64,000 nucleotides of DNA from Citrobacter freundii ATCC 8090 = MTCC 1658 = NBRC 12681 (GCF_011064845.1 NZ_CP049015.1:1178001-1242000), one strand, 5' to 3'. Shown: positions 30,708-46,128, counted from the stretch's first letter. The notes: generated from the letters alone by a model not told the origin. Numbers and translations are program-made.

Positions 30708-31607
30708 TTATTTATCACGCTGGATTATGTAGTCCGCTAGCGCTTCCAGTGCCGAGGTATCGAGTGACTGTGCGGCCAGCAAACTTAGCGACTGGCGGGC
30801 ATCCTCGATTAAATCCCGGGCTTTATTCTGGGCTTGCTCAAGACCCAGAAGTGCAGGATAGGTACTTTTGCCAAGCTGCTGGTCAGCACCCTGACGTTTA
30901 CCCAATGTTGCAGTATCGCCTACCACATCCAGGATGTCATCCTGAACCTGGAAGGCCAGACCGATGCTTTCTGCGTATTTGTCGAGTATTGCCAGGCATT
31001 CTCGCCCTTTATCGCCTGCGCTTAATGCTCCCAGACGTACGGCGGCGCGAATCAATGCCCCGGTTTTATGGCGGTGAATACGCTCCAGCGCATCCAGCTC
31101 AACCTGATGACCTTCAGCTTCCAGATCCAGCGCCTGACCGCCGCACATACCGGCGATACCGCTGGCCTGAGCCAGTTCAGAGATCATCGCGATGCGGTCA
31201 CGGTCAGATACTTCCGGCATTGGAGCGTCGCTGATAATGGAGAATGCCAGCGTTTGCAGCGCATCTCCGGCCAGGATCGCGTTTGCCTCACCAAATTTTA
31301 CGTGGCAAGTCGGCAGACCGCGGCGCAGGTCGTCGTCGTCCATCGCGGGTAAATCATCGTGCATCAGCGAATAGGCGTGAATGCATTCGACGGCGGCAGC
31401 GGGAGCATCAAGCGTACTCAGGCTGACACCAAACATCTGACCGGTCGCATACACCAGAAACGGGCGCAGGCGTTTACCGCCTAATAATGCGCCATATTGC
31501 ATGGTTTCGACCACGGGAGTGTTCTGAAAGGGCAGTGGCGCGATAAAACGGCTCAGTGCCTGGTTGGCCTGCTCAACGCAAGCCTGTAACTGCTGCGTAA
31601 AATCCAT
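30708..31607 (-). CDS. ispA: IspA, farnesyl diphosphate synthase
   Basis: Prenyltransferase (299 aa) making geranyl and then farnesyl diphosphate. The two aspartate-rich motifs are visible: DDLPAMDDDDLRRG and VQDDILDVVGD. Length equals E. coli IspA. The gene begins immediately after the xseB stop and is followed by dxs, linking early and later isoprenoid steps in one operon. Confidence 0.98.
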   Translation of the reverse strand: MDFTQQLQACVEQANQALSRFIAPLPFQNTPVVETMQYGALLGGKRLRPFLVYATGQMFGVSLSTLDAPAAAVECIHAYSLMHDDLPAMDDDDLRRGLPTCHVKFGEANAILAGDALQTLAFSIISDAPMPEVSDRDRIAMISELAQASGIAGMCGGQALDLEAEGHQVELDALERIHRHKTGALIRAAVRLGALSAGDKGRECLAILDKYAESIGLAFQVQDDILDVVGDTATLGKRQGADQQLGKSTYPALLGLEQAQNKARDLIEDARQSLSLLAAQSLDTSALEALADYIIQRDK

Positions 31608-31850
31608 TTACTCATTATCCGGTGTAAAAGGCGTAAGGGCCGCGTCTTCAGTATCTGACAGCAGGATTTGTACGCGCTGTTCAGCCTGTTGCAATTTGAC
31701 CTGTCCCTGACGCGCCAACTGTACGCCACGTTCGAATTCGTTCAACGCTTCTTCTAACGGCAGGTCGCCGCCTTCCAGACGGGTAACAATTTGTTCCAGC
31801 TCGCTCAGCGCGGTTTCAAAACTGGCGGGCGCTTCATTTTTCTTCGGCAT
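31608..31850 (-). CDS. xseB: XseB, exonuclease VII small subunit
   Basis: Small helical subunit (80 aa) of exonuclease VII, which degrades single-stranded DNA with XseA. The core [37 protein letters not shown] is the family signature region. It is the first gene of the minus-strand group and abuts ispA with no gap. The frame extending to 32008 enters the thiI promoter region and is not supported. Confidence 0.97.
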   Translation of the reverse strand: MPKKNEAPASFETALSELEQIVTRLEGGDLPLEEALNEFERGVQLARQGQVKLQQAEQRVQILLSDTEDAALTPFTPDNE

Positions 31851-32046
31851 AATGAATGTCTGACTCTCTGTATTGGCAGCACAAGACTATGGTAACGGAC
31901 TCGCACTGATAAGCAAATAACGCGCAATGTGCACAGTAGCCGCGTGATGGTGATATACTTGCGCGCCTGGATGCAGTCGCGGGTATGGGCTGCTGTATTT
32001 TTTTCCATTACAAGTCATTCAGACTTGCCTAAGAACCATTGCCGCC

Positions 32047-33495
32047 ATGAAGTTTATCATTAAATTGTTCCCAGAAATCACCATCAAAAGCCAATCTGTG
32101 CGTTTGCGCTTTATAAAAATTCTGACAGGGAACATTCGTAACGTTTTAAAGCACTATGATGAAGACCTTGCCGTTGTCCGTCACTGGGATCACGTTGAGG
32201 TTCGCGCTAAAGATGAAAGCCAGCGCCTGGACATTCGCGACGCGCTGACCCGTATTCCGGGGATCCACCACATTCTTGAAGTAGAAGACGTGCCGTTTAC
32301 CGATATGCACGATATTTTCGAGAAAGCACTGGTGCAGTATCGCGATCAACTGGAAGGTAAAACCTTCTGCGTACGCGTTAAGCGTCGTGGTAAGCATGAG
32401 TTTAGCTCCATTGAGGTGGAACGTTATGTTGGCGGTGGACTGAACCAGCATATTGAATCCGCGCGCGTGAAGCTGACGAAGCCGGACGTGACGGTTAATC
32501 TTGAAATCGAAAACGACCGTCTGTTGCTGGTTAAAGGCCGCTATGAAGGTATTGGCGGTTTCCCAATTGGTACGCAGGAAGACGTACTGTCGCTGATCTC
32601 CGGTGGTTTCGACTCCGGCGTGTCCAGCTACATGCTGATGCGTCGCGGCTGCCGCGTGCACTACTGCTTCTTCAACCTTGGCGGGGCAGCGCATGAAATC
32701 GGTGTTCGCCAGGTGGCGCATTACCTGTGGAATCGCTTCGGTAGTTCGCATCGCGTGCGTTTTGTTGCTATCAACTTTGAACCGGTGGTTGGTGAGATCC
32801 TGGAGAAAGTTGATGACGGCCAGATGGGCGTGGTTCTCAAGCGTATGATGGTTCGCGCGGCGTCGAAAGTCGCTGAGCGCTACGGCGTACAGGCGCTGGT
32901 AACCGGTGAAGCACTGGGCCAGGTGTCCAGTCAGACGCTGACCAACCTGCGTTTGATCGATAACGTATCAGACACCCTGATCCTGCGCCCACTTATCTCC
33001 CATGATAAAGAGCACATCATCAATCTGGCGCGTGAAATTGGCACCGAGGATTTTGCTCGTACCATGCCGGAATACTGCGGTGTAATTTCAAAAAGCCCGA
33101 CGGTGAAAGCGATCAAATCGAAGATTGAGGCCGAAGAAGAAAACTTCGATTTCTCTATCCTCGATAAAGTGGTTGAAGAAGCGAATAATATTGATATTCG
33201 CGATATCGCCCAGCAGACGCAGCAAACCGTGGTAGAAGTGGAAACCGTGAGCGGTTTCGGCCCGAACGATGTGATCCTGGATATCCGTTCTGTGGATGAA
33301 CAGGATGATAAACCGCTGAAGGTTGACGGCGTGGACGTCGTTTCTCTGCCGTTCTACAAGCTGAGCACCAAATTCGGCGATCTGGACCAGAGCAAAACCT
33401 GGTTGCTGTGGTGTGAACGCGGGGTGATGAGCCGCCTGCAGGCGCTTTATCTGCGCGAGCAGGGCTTTGAGAACGTGAAGGTGTATCGCCCGTAA
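32047..33495 (+). CDS. thiI: ThiI, tRNA 4-thiouridine / thiazole sulfurtransferase
   Basis: Sulfurtransferase (482 aa) making 4-thiouridine in tRNA and supplying sulfur for the thiamine thiazole. Domains in order: ferredoxin-like plus THUMP (about 1–165), PP-loop ATP pyrophosphatase with [14 protein letters not shown] (about 180–370) and a C-terminal rhodanese domain with Cys in [10 protein letters not shown] second conserved Cys lies in MPEYCGVIS. Length equals E. coli. It is divergent from xseB and followed by a REP unit. Confidence 0.98.
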   Translation: MKFIIKLFPEITIKSQSVRLRFIKILTGNIRNVLKHYDEDLAVVRHWDHVEVRAKDESQRLDIRDALTRIPGIHHILEVEDVPFTDMHDIFEKALVQYRDQLEGKTFCVRVKRRGKHEFSSIEVERYVGGGLNQHIESARVKLTKPDVTVNLEIENDRLLLVKGRYEGIGGFPIGTQEDVLSLISGGFDSGVSSYMLMRRGCRVHYCFFNLGGAAHEIGVRQVAHYLWNRFGSSHRVRFVAINFEPVVGEILEKVDDGQMGVVLKRMMVRAASKVAERYGVQALVTGEALGQVSSQTLTNLRLIDNVSDTLILRPLISHDKEHIINLAREIGTEDFARTMPEYCGVISKSPTVKAIKSKIEAEEENFDFSILDKVVEEANNIDIRDIAQQTQQTVVEVETVSGFGPNDVILDIRSVDEQDDKPLKVDGVDVVSLPFYKLSTKFGDLDQSKTWLLWCERGVMSRLQALYLREQGFENVKVYRP

Positions 33496-33510
33496 TTGAG
33501 TAAACACCGT

Positions 33511-33552
33511 GTTGTAGGCCGGATAAGGCGGTTACGCCGCCATCCGGCAATG
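33511..33552. repeat. REP element after thiI
   Basis: GTTGTAGGCCGGATAAGGCG, then GTTACGCCGCCATCCGGCAA, forms the palindromic REP unit between converging thiI and the exported-protein gene. Confidence 0.9.
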
Positions 33553-33560
33553 CAACGATA

Positions 33561-34643
33561 TTATTCAAAACGCACAGGAAGCGTCTTCCCGTTCGACTCC
33601 CAGACGCCTTGATAGACACCGTCTTTTAACTCCAGCGTTATCTTCTCTTGCGCTTGTTCAGCAGCAGATGTCTTCAGTTCATAATGTTGATTGTCGGCTG
33701 TATCGCATTTGCCGGTTAATTCAATCGGTGCGCCAAATTTCTGGTAAAAGTAAGCCCCTTCAAAAAAATCACCGTATTTGCAGTCCACCTTCAACACAAT
33801 ACGCATGCTTTTTCCCAGCGTGCCGTACATGACTTTGCCGTCAATGCCGGGCGCTGGCGAAACCTGTGTTGTACTCTTTGCTCCAGTCAGATACTGGCCG
33901 TACGGCGTGAGCCGATTTTGCAGTTCCGCGGTTGGGATTTTCGTGGTGAAATCACCCAACTCGTCGAGTGCGCGGCTGGCGTGGTTGCTACAGCGTCCGT
34001 TCAGGAAGGCCAGATGGTCTTTTTGCAGGGAGAATTTGTCGATGTAGTACAAACCGTCGGTGTAGGTTGCGCACGATGCGTAGAATTCGGCGTAGTTAAA
34101 AACTTCACCTTTCTCTTCTTTTATTTGTTCTGGTGTTTGCGATTTATGCGCATCAACAAATGTGTCGATTTGGCCACGGATATCTTTTCTGATGCGAGTA
34201 TTTAATTCGGCCATCGTAGAACGGGAAAAGAGGTCGTTGAGGGTAATTGCCGCGCCGTTGGCTAAATCGAAGCTGAGCGGTACATTGTACGATTCGCAAT
34301 ACGCTCCGCAGCCTTCGACAAACATATTCATGGTCAGGATTTTTTCGTCGCGAAATTCAACCGTGTAGTTAAGGTTTGCGGTGGGATTCATGGCTGATTT
34401 CGCAAACTGGTTTACTGTGGCCTGCGGAGTATTACCCGGTAGCTGATTGATAAAGGTTGCGAAAATATAATCGTTAATACGTTTCGCAACCTTGGGGTTA
34501 TCCGTCGAGGAAAACCATGGCACGCGATATTGCATTTCAGTGCTTCCGGGATAGCGATACTCAATACTCTTTATGTCGAGTTGCGTCGCTGTGGCATAAC
34601 CGGAAAGGAGCAATAAAGCCACTCCACTCAGATATCCTTTCAT
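33561..34643 (-). CDS. Uncharacterised exported Cys-rich protein
   Basis: Protein of 360 aa that I do not recognise as a named gene; nothing equivalent lies here in E. coli K-12. A signal peptide MKGYLSGVALLLLSGYATA precedes a mature protein with six Cys (112, 116, 191, 218, 288, 313), enough for three disulfides in the periplasm. NVPLSFDLANGAAITLNDLF resembles the FDL-x-G-x-x-L-x-DLF segment of DUF3298/RsiV-like proteins (weak). The C-terminal 60 aa (LELKDGVYQGVWESNGKTLPVRFE) look like a beta-rich add-on. Single gene, between thiI and yajL; Salmonella carries phosphonate genes at this site, suggesting a variable locus. Confidence 0.75.
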   Translation of the reverse strand: MKGYLSGVALLLLSGYATATQLDIKSIEYRYPGSTEMQYRVPWFSSTDNPKVAKRINDYIFATFINQLPGNTPQATVNQFAKSAMNPTANLNYTVEFRDEKILTMNMFVEGCGAYCESYNVPLSFDLANGAAITLNDLFSRSTMAELNTRIRKDIRGQIDTFVDAHKSQTPEQIKEEKGEVFNYAEFYASCATYTDGLYYIDKFSLQKDHLAFLNGRCSNHASRALDELGDFTTKIPTAELQNRLTPYGQYLTGAKSTTQVSPAPGIDGKVMYGTLGKSMRIVLKVDCKYGDFFEGAYFYQKFGAPIELTGKCDTADNQHYELKTSAAEQAQEKITLELKDGVYQGVWESNGKTLPVRFE

Positions 34644-34675
34644 TATGATTCCTTATAAGGGAGTGGCCTGAAGAT

Positions 34676-36140
<1,465 letters not shown>

Positions 36141-36314
36141 TCTTCCTCCTCACCTGCAACAGCACCAGGTGTTAATCCATATCGACCGCACCCTATTATT
36201 GTTCGCAGATGTCGCTACCACGTACAATGAAAGGATACAGCCTAGTATAGCGCTGTCTGTTGAGTAACTTTGCAGGTATTATGCTTCGCATCAAAAATGA
36301 AGGGAGAGGAAAAG

Positions 36315-36806
36315 ATGCCATCTTTCGATATTGTCTCTGAAGTTGATCTTCAGGAAGCCCGTAACGCGGTGGATAACGCCAGCCGTGAAGTCGAGTCACG
36401 CTTTGATTTTCGTGGCGTTGAAGCCACTTTTGAGCTGAATGAGTCAAATAAGACGATTAAGGTGCTGAGCGAGTCTGATTTTCAGGTTAATCAGCTGCTG
36501 GATATTTTGCGTGCCAAGCTGATGAAACGCGGTATTGAAGGCACCTCGCTGGACGTACCAGAAACTTTCGTGCACAGCGGTAAAACCTGGTTTGTTGAAG
36601 CTAAGCTGAAGCAGGGCATTGAAAGCGCGGTGCAAAAGAAAATCGTTAAGCTGATCAAAGACAGCAAGCTGAAGGTGCAGGCGCAGATTCAGGGTGAAGA
36701 AATTCGTGTGACCGGTAAGGCGCGTGACGATCTGCAATCCGTCATGGCGCTGGTTCGCGGTGGCGATCTCGGCCAGCCGTTCCAGTTTAAAAACTTCCGT
36801 GATTAA
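36315..36806 (+). CDS. yajQ: YajQ, nucleotide-binding UPF0234 protein
   Basis: Soluble protein (163 aa) of the YajQ family, reported to bind nucleotides, and cyclic di-GMP in Xanthomonas relatives. Characteristic segments: [31 protein letters not shown] and [18 protein letters not shown] 36315 follows GGGAGAGGAAAAG; an upstream ATG frame at 36270 has no ribosome-binding site. It is a single gene, with repeats after its stop. Confidence 0.95.
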   Translation: MPSFDIVSEVDLQEARNAVDNASREVESRFDFRGVEATFELNESNKTIKVLSESDFQVNQLLDILRAKLMKRGIEGTSLDVPETFVHSGKTWFVEAKLKQGIESAVQKKIVKLIKDSKLKVQAQIQGEEIRVTGKARDDLQSVMALVRGGDLGQPFQFKNFRD

Positions 36807-36811
36807 GTCGT

Positions 36812-36886
36812 AATGCCTGATCCGGCCTACAGGTCGCACACGCTATTTGTAGGCCGGACGAGACGTTAGTTACCATCCGGTAATCA
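36812..36886. repeat. Degenerate BIME (two REP-like units)
   Basis: ATGCCTGATCCGGCCTACAG and then TGTAGGCCGGACGAGACG…CATCCGGTAA are two diverged REP units between the converging yajQ and yajR. Confidence 0.75.
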
Positions 36887-38251
36887 TCACGTCTGGCTGA
36901 TGGCCTGCTCAACCTCAAATCGATTGGTGACTTTGCTGTCGATTTTCACGTAGGCCGAATGCTCTTTCGCCACAATTAACACTTCGCTTATTCCTTCTTT
37001 TGCCAGCAGGCGCTGCTTTAACGTGTCATCTGCGGCAATTTCTGGTGGAATTTCCACACGCAGGCTGCTGACATACGGCGGCTCTTTCATTGTGCTTGCC
37101 ACAATCAACCAAACTGCCGCCAGCAGCGCACTGGCCAGAAATACGGCCTGACCATCAAACATTTCAACCACCCAACCGCCGAGCGAACCGCCAATCGCCA
37201 CGCCAAGAAACTGGCTGGTGGAGTAAACACCCATTGCCGTGCCTTTGTAACCCGCAGGCGATTCTTTGCTGATAAGCGAGGGGAGGAGAGCTTCCATCAG
37301 GTTGAAGGCGAGGAAGAAAATCTGCACCCCCGCAATCAGGCCCCAGAAACGCACGTTAGCGCTCCACAATACAATCTCTGCAATAAGGATCAGTAACACG
37401 CAGGCGAGGAACACGCGTTTCATCTTGCGCTTCACTTCGGCGTAAATGATGAACGGCACCACGGAAACAAAGGATAGCAGCATCGTCACCAGATAAATTT
37501 TCCAGTGTTCTGCGGCGGGGAAACCGGCTTTCGCCAGTTGTCCTGGTAACGCGACGAAAGTGGACATCAGCAAAATGTGCAGGCACATAATGCCGAAATT
37601 GAGCTTCAGCAGTTTGGGCTCCGCCAGCACTTTGCTGAAGCTATCTTTTACCATGCCCGATTCACGGTTTAGTACGTGGCTGGTGCTATTGGGAACGACC
37701 CAAATGGTCAGCACGATACCCGTGGTAGCAAGGGCGGCAATCATCCAGAACAGCGCGTGGAGCCCCAGCGCATGGGTAACGATTGGCCCCAGCACCATCG
37801 CAATGGCAAAGGTGATACCAAAGCTGACGCCGATAAACGCCATCGCTTTGGTGCGGTTTTGCTCGCGGGTTAAGTCGGAAAGCAGCGCCATCACGGCCGC
37901 GGCAATTGCTCCGGAACCTTGCAATGCGCGACCAAGAATAATGCCCCAGATTGAATCGGAGAGCGCGGCAATCACGCTGCCGAGAACGAATACCGCCAGT
38001 CCGCCGACAATAAGCGGCTTACGACCAATGCGGTCAGAGAGCAGACCAAAGGGGATCTGGAAGACGGCTTGCGCCAGGCCGTAAATGCCGATGGCAAGGC
38101 CAATCAACGCTTCGCTGGCGCCCTGTAGCGCCATACCGTACGTGGTCAGAACCGGTAGAACCATAAACATGCCAAGCATGCGCAACGAGAATACGGTCCC
38201 TAAACCCCAGGTGGCGCGCAACTCACCGGGCGTCATTTTGTAATCGTTCAT
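36887..38251 (-). CDS. yajR: YajR, MFS transporter with C-terminal YAM domain
   Basis: Major facilitator transporter (454 aa), about 12 membrane helices plus a C-terminal ferredoxin-like YAM domain (about 388–454, VSSLRVEIPPEI … AYVKIDSKVTNRFEVEQAI). The MFS motif is GLLSDRIGRKPLIVGGL. Substrate is unknown. ATG 38251 (MNDYKMTPGE) with GGTGGGAATG upstream gives the E. coli length; the frame to 38446 crosses a REP unit. Confidence 0.95.
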   Translation of the reverse strand: MNDYKMTPGELRATWGLGTVFSLRMLGMFMVLPVLTTYGMALQGASEALIGLAIGIYGLAQAVFQIPFGLLSDRIGRKPLIVGGLAVFVLGSVIAALSDSIWGIILGRALQGSGAIAAAVMALLSDLTREQNRTKAMAFIGVSFGITFAIAMVLGPIVTHALGLHALFWMIAALATTGIVLTIWVVPNSTSHVLNRESGMVKDSFSKVLAEPKLLKLNFGIMCLHILLMSTFVALPGQLAKAGFPAAEHWKIYLVTMLLSFVSVVPFIIYAEVKRKMKRVFLACVLLILIAEIVLWSANVRFWGLIAGVQIFFLAFNLMEALLPSLISKESPAGYKGTAMGVYSTSQFLGVAIGGSLGGWVVEMFDGQAVFLASALLAAVWLIVASTMKEPPYVSSLRVEIPPEIAADDTLKQRLLAKEGISEVLIVAKEHSAYVKIDSKVTNRFEVEQAISQT

Positions 38252-38362
38252 TCCCACCTCTGTATTAATTTCGCGCCTAGTGTAAAGCGCTAAGCAGGCT
38301 GGGTAAATATGCGCTTTATTAACAAATGTTGGGGTTGTGAGGGGAGTCGGCTGGAAACGAAA

Positions 38363-38454
38363 ATGCCGGATGACGATACTCACGTATCTTATCCGGCCTA
38401 CAAGCAATGTGCTTTTTTGTAGGCCGGATAAGGCGTCAGCCGCCATCCGGCATA
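38363..38454. repeat. BIME: two facing REP units
   Basis: ATGCCGGATGACGATACTCACG…CTTATCCGGCCTACAAG (38363–38403) and TTGTAGGCCGGATAAGGCGTCAGCCGCCATCCGGCAT (38417–38453) lie between cyoE and yajR. Confidence 0.9.
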
Positions 38455-38472
38455 GAAGATGTGACGATTAAC

Positions 38473-39363
38473 TTACCAGACGTAAGTCAGCAGGTTCTGC
38501 GAGTTTGGCACCATAAAGTCGACAGACATCATCACAGAAAGCGCGGTAATGGCGATGATGGAGAAACCGAACAGCTTGCGCGCCCAGACTTTGTCATCTT
38601 CCACTTTATAACCGCGCAGCGCCATGCCCAACCACCAGACGCTCACCGCCGCAGCAACAATCAGGTATTTATAACCTGCATAGCCGCCCAGGGTTAGCAT
38701 CAGCGTGGCGATAGCAAATGCGATGATATACAGCGTGATATGGTTTTTCGCGACTGAAATGCCTTTCACCACCGGCAGTACTGGGATGTTGGCAGCCTGA
38801 TAATCCTTAAAGCGGAAAATCGCAATCGCGTAAGAGTGCGGCATCTGCCACAGGCTGAAAATAGCCAGCAGAATCAGCGCACCGCTATCGAACTCACCGG
38901 TTACGGCGCAGTAGCCAATCACCGGCGGCGCAGCGCCGGAGAGTGAGCCAATCAGCGTGCCATAAACGGAATGGCGCTTCATGTACAGGCTATAGACGCC
39001 CACATAGACCACGAAGCCCATTACCCCCAGCCAGCAGGCCAGAGGGTTCGCGCCAAACCACAGCAGCATAAAGCCAGCAATACCCAGCAGGGTGGCGTAT
39101 ACCAGTGAGACCGCAGGGGAAATCAGACCTTTAACCAGCACGCGGTTTTTGGTCCTCTCCATCTTCCTGTCGATATCCCTGTCGATGTAGTTGTTAAATA
39201 CACAACCCGACGCCACAACCAGTGACACCCCAACCAGCGTGTAGATAAACAGGGGATAATCAATGCTGCCTTTCGAGGCCAGCAGGAACCCCCCAATCAC
39301 CGAGATCAGGTTGCCAAAGATGATGCCTGGTTTCGTTACTTGCAGGTATTGCTTAAACATCAT
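38473..39363 (-). CDS. cyoE: CyoE, protoheme IX farnesyltransferase
   Basis: Inner-membrane heme O synthase (296 aa) attaching a farnesyl group to heme B for cytochrome bo3. The prenyltransferase motif is [18 protein letters not shown], with a second aspartate-containing loop in [12 protein letters not shown]; about nine membrane helices. Last gene of the cyo operon, 11 nt after cyoD. A REP pair follows. Confidence 0.98.
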   Translation of the reverse strand: MMFKQYLQVTKPGIIFGNLISVIGGFLLASKGSIDYPLFIYTLVGVSLVVASGCVFNNYIDRDIDRKMERTKNRVLVKGLISPAVSLVYATLLGIAGFMLLWFGANPLACWLGVMGFVVYVGVYSLYMKRHSVYGTLIGSLSGAAPPVIGYCAVTGEFDSGALILLAIFSLWQMPHSYAIAIFRFKDYQAANIPVLPVVKGISVAKNHITLYIIAFAIATLMLTLGGYAGYKYLIVAAAVSVWWLGMALRGYKVEDDKVWARKLFGFSIIAITALSVMMSVDFMVPNSQNLLTYVW

Positions 39364-39374
39364 AATCGCCGCTC

Positions 39375-43266
<3,892 letters not shown>

Positions 43267-43724
43267 TTAACGACCTCAATTCCACGGGACCGGGTGGCGT
43301 TTAAAGTGTGAGGGCATTTTACGGGAAGGTTACATTACTGTAAACATCCTTGGATCTGTGTTACTGGGTTCTGCCGTGCATGTCACATATGTTGCAATAT
43401 ATGTCGCTTTGACTTTAAGAACCTGTTGCAACATCACGTTATAACGAAAGCAGGCAGGTGGGGGGCAGGCTGAGGGCAATTGGTATAACCAATACGAAAA
43501 TAAAACAATTGTTTAACAATTGATTATCAATAAAAAGACAAATTGGGAACAAAAAATAAATCTGTAGTGGCTGAATCGAGTAAGGAAAATAAAATATATA
43601 AAAGGCGTCAATAATTTCCAAATTCTTTGGCGCACAAAATAACAAATATTATTTTTATCAATTGTTGTTTATTTAGCCGTTATAATTACGCAAGGTGATT
43701 ACAACGGCTTATTAATACGGTTTT
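43267..43724. other. cyoA promoter region and AT-rich gap before ampG
   Basis: 458 bp with no gene I can support. The part next to cyoA (about 43267–43440) should hold the cyo promoter; GTTACATTACTGTAAACAT at about 43329–43347 resembles an ArcA-type repeat (weak), in line with anaerobic repression of cyo in E. coli. The part at 43440–43700 is very AT-rich. AGCCGTT (43675–43681) and AACGGCT (43703–43709) can pair near the ampG 3' end, without a T run on the ampG strand. A 68-codon frame at 43439–43645 is rejected. Confidence 0.5.
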
Positions 43725-45200
43725 TTACGCCAGACGGTTTTTGCGCAGAGCCAGATAATCCAGCAATCCACCAAAAATCACCCCGCAGACCGCGACCGCC
43801 ACCGAGACTTCAAGCAGTTCCGGCAGGAAGGAGAAGTTGGTGTAATCCAGCGCGTTCATGGTTAACAGTAGCAGCCAAACCAGCAGCAGGCAGCAGCCCA
43901 CTACCAATGTCATTAATGCCAGACTGTACGCTCCACGAAATTCCGTACGCGGAATAAAGCTTTCATTTTGCCAGCTATGTTCCAGGGTCTGGCGACATAC
44001 CAGCAGCAGTATGAGGCCGGGGATCGCGGCAAACACGGAGAACAGATAAAACGTCGGCCAGCCGTGTGCTTCGACAAACCAACCCGCTACCGGGCCAACG
44101 TAAACGCGACCAACGGCTGAAAGCGCGGAGAGCAGGGCGAACTGGGTCGCTGAGAAGGACTTATTGCACAGCGTCATTAATAAAGCGACAAACGCCGCAG
44201 TGCCCATTCCGCCACACAGGTTTTCAAAGAAGACGGCGGCCGCCATACTGAACATGTGTTTGTCAGTGATGGACAATAGCCAGTAGCCTGCATTTGACGC
44301 CCCTTGCAGAATGCCAAATATCAGCAATGCGCGGAACAGCGAAAGGCGCTGCATCAGGATCCCGCCGTACAATGCACCAACGATGGTTGCCAGAAGCCCG
44401 AGCGTTTTATTCACCACACCAACCTCACCCGCATCAAATCCAACGCCGCGGATCAAAAAGGTGGTGGTCAGGCTCATGGCGAAGGCATCCCCGAGCTTAT
44501 ACAGCACAATAAGCAGCAGGATAAGCCAGGCGTTGTTACGACCAAAGAAGTCGCGCAGCGGAGCCGCAACCGCCTGTTCCAGCGTTTTAGGTACCGGAAT
44601 GGTATCAGTCGGTTCAGGTGCTAACAGGGTGGCGATGATACAAGGAATCAACAGCGCTGCCATCAGCCAGTACATCCCTTGCCAGCCCAGCCAGCGATCG
44701 GCCATCCACAGGGCCAGTCCGCCTGAAACCAGCATCCCTAATCGATAGCCCAGCACGCTGATAGCCGCGCCGGTGCCGCGCTCTTCTGCGGGCAACACGT
44801 CGGTTTTCCAGGCATCAAAGACGATATCCTGCGAGGCCGAGCAAAAAGCGATCACTACTGCGAGTGCGGCCATCCAGCGTAACTGTGTGCCAGGCTCCAG
44901 AAAGCCCATCGCGGCGATAGAAATTAACAACAGCACCTGGGTCGCCAGCAGCCAGCCGCGACGTCGACCTAAAAACGGTGGCGTGTAACGGTCCATCAAC
45001 GGGGACCAGAGAAACTTAAATACGTAGGCCTGACCTACCAGGGAAAAGAAACCGATGGTTTTAAGATCGATATTCTCGACCGTCATCCACGCCTGAAGCG
45101 TACCGGAGGTGAGTGCGAGCGGTAAACCGGAGGCGAACCCCAGAATAAGCAGGATAGCTGAGCGTGGTTGCTGAAAAATACGTAAGTAATGACTGGACAT
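43725..45200 (-). CDS. ampG: AmpG, anhydromuropeptide permease
   Basis: Inner-membrane MFS-type permease (491 aa, about 14 helices) importing GlcNAc-anhydroMurNAc muropeptides released during cell-wall turnover. Where an ampC-ampR system is present it is needed for beta-lactamase induction; none lies in this window. Family motifs: LGFASGLPLALTSGTLQAWM and FCSASQDIVFDAWKTDVLP. It follows yajG by 44 nt on the same strand. Length equals E. coli. Confidence 0.97.
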   Translation of the reverse strand: MSSHYLRIFQQPRSAILLILGFASGLPLALTSGTLQAWMTVENIDLKTIGFFSLVGQAYVFKFLWSPLMDRYTPPFLGRRRGWLLATQVLLLISIAAMGFLEPGTQLRWMAALAVVIAFCSASQDIVFDAWKTDVLPAEERGTGAAISVLGYRLGMLVSGGLALWMADRWLGWQGMYWLMAALLIPCIIATLLAPEPTDTIPVPKTLEQAVAAPLRDFFGRNNAWLILLLIVLYKLGDAFAMSLTTTFLIRGVGFDAGEVGVVNKTLGLLATIVGALYGGILMQRLSLFRALLIFGILQGASNAGYWLLSITDKHMFSMAAAVFFENLCGGMGTAAFVALLMTLCNKSFSATQFALLSALSAVGRVYVGPVAGWFVEAHGWPTFYLFSVFAAIPGLILLLVCRQTLEHSWQNESFIPRTEFRGAYSLALMTLVVGCCLLLVWLLLLTMNALDYTNFSFLPELLEVSVAVAVCGVIFGGLLDYLALRKNRLA

Positions 45201-45210
45201 GGGCTTCTAT

Positions 45211-45236
45211 AGGCCCGACGAACGCCGGGCCATATG
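45211..45236. repeat. Short inverted repeat between yajG and ampG
   Basis: AGGCCCG and CGGGCCATATGGGCA contain the 6-bp arms GGCCCG/CGGGCC around ACGAACGC. It may be a degenerate REP unit or an RNA hairpin; no T run follows, so transcription probably continues into ampG. Confidence 0.4.
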
Positions 45237-45244
45237 GGCAGAAA

Positions 45245-45823
45245 TTAACGAGCGTTCTGCTTGATGAAATCGTGAACGCTGGTGTCCTGAGACATATCAG
45301 CGATGGTGTCGGTCAGCACGCTGTTAACGGCGTCAGCGATATTTTTGTTAGAGGCCTGCAGTGCGCCTTCAACAGAATAGCTTGCGCGGTAGTTTTTGGT
45401 CATCTTGTTGCCGTTAGCAGCGGTCGCAATGATGGCGATATCTGCTTTGGTGGCAATGTTATAGCGCACGCTACCCTGAGACAAGTCAGCGTACAGCTGG
45501 CTAACAATGATTTGCAGGTTTACAGCGCCGTTTGGTCCAATCATATAACCGCGTGCGGTCATCTGTTTTTCCAGTACTTCTTGCAGCAGGAAGCGCAGAT
45601 CGCGGGACGCAGTCAGCGTAACCAGCTGGTTGTCGCGGGTGACTTTTGCCAGCGCTTGATCCTGACGCTGGTCGGCACCGTTGATGCTAACGGTCACGCC
45701 CATCAGGCTTGGGTCCTGCTGTGGCAGGGTAATTTTCGGGGAGACTTCAATAGTGGTCGGCGGCGTTGCGCATCCAGCTAACATGAACATCGCGACTAAC
45801 GGGAATAGGATTTTTTTAAACAT
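45245..45823 (-). CDS. yajG: YajG, predicted lipoprotein
   Basis: Lipoprotein of 192 aa, function not established; upstream partner of ampG on the same transcript in E. coli. The signal MFKKILFPLVAMFMLAGC has a lipobox ending at Cys18. The mature domain (SLMGVTVSINGADQRQD … LQIIVSQLYADL) is of the YajG/DUF family related to outer-membrane lipoproteins. Start at 45823. Divergent from bolA with 305 bp between. Confidence 0.94.
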   Translation of the reverse strand: MFKKILFPLVAMFMLAGCATPPTTIEVSPKITLPQQDPSLMGVTVSINGADQRQDQALAKVTRDNQLVTLTASRDLRFLLQEVLEKQMTARGYMIGPNGAVNLQIIVSQLYADLSQGSVRYNIATKADIAIIATAANGNKMTKNYRASYSVEGALQASNKNIADAVNSVLTDTIADMSQDTSVHDFIKQNAR

Positions 45824-46128
45824 GCCAGGGCTCTCAGCGAATCTAAATTGTATGGTTAGAGAAAATTCCCGCCATCATAACATCGCCAACGATGAGGGGA
45901 AGTGGGTAACGCATGTAAATTCATTGTGTTGTCCGTTTTATGACTTTGTGGAGACCATAAACGGACTTTTTGCAATAAAACGAAGTGAGGATTCAGTGAA
46001 CTTCATCCGTTTGGCTGAGAAAATCAGACAAGCGCTAATTTTTTGTTGCTAAGGTGTAATGAAAACGGTAAAAGCGGCTAGTATTTAAAGGGATGGGTGA
46101 CATCTCAGCGTTGTCGGAGGAAAATTTC
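45824..46128. promoter_or_regulatory. Divergent yajG–bolA promoter region
   Basis: 305 bp without a gene. It holds the bolA gearbox promoter at its right end (separate entry). The remainder is AT-rich; TTTTTGCAATAAAACG and surrounding bases could contain the upstream bolA promoter known in E. coli, but I cannot place it with confidence. A reading frame at 45681–46052 is a shadow of yajG. Confidence 0.5.
46054..46082 (+). promoter_or_regulatory. bolA gearbox promoter
   Basis: GTGTAA (46054–46059) and CGGCTAGT (46075–46082) correspond to the −35 and −10 of the E. coli bolA1 gearbox promoter, in a nearly identical surround (AACGGTAAAAGCGGCTAGTA). Gearbox promoters rise with slow growth and depend on RpoS. 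Confidence 0.75.

Noticed and set aside
43439..43645. 68-codon minus-strand frame in the ampG–cyoA gap
   Set aside because: Low-complexity Phe/Leu/Ile-rich product from AT-rich DNA, no ribosome-binding site, no family resemblance.
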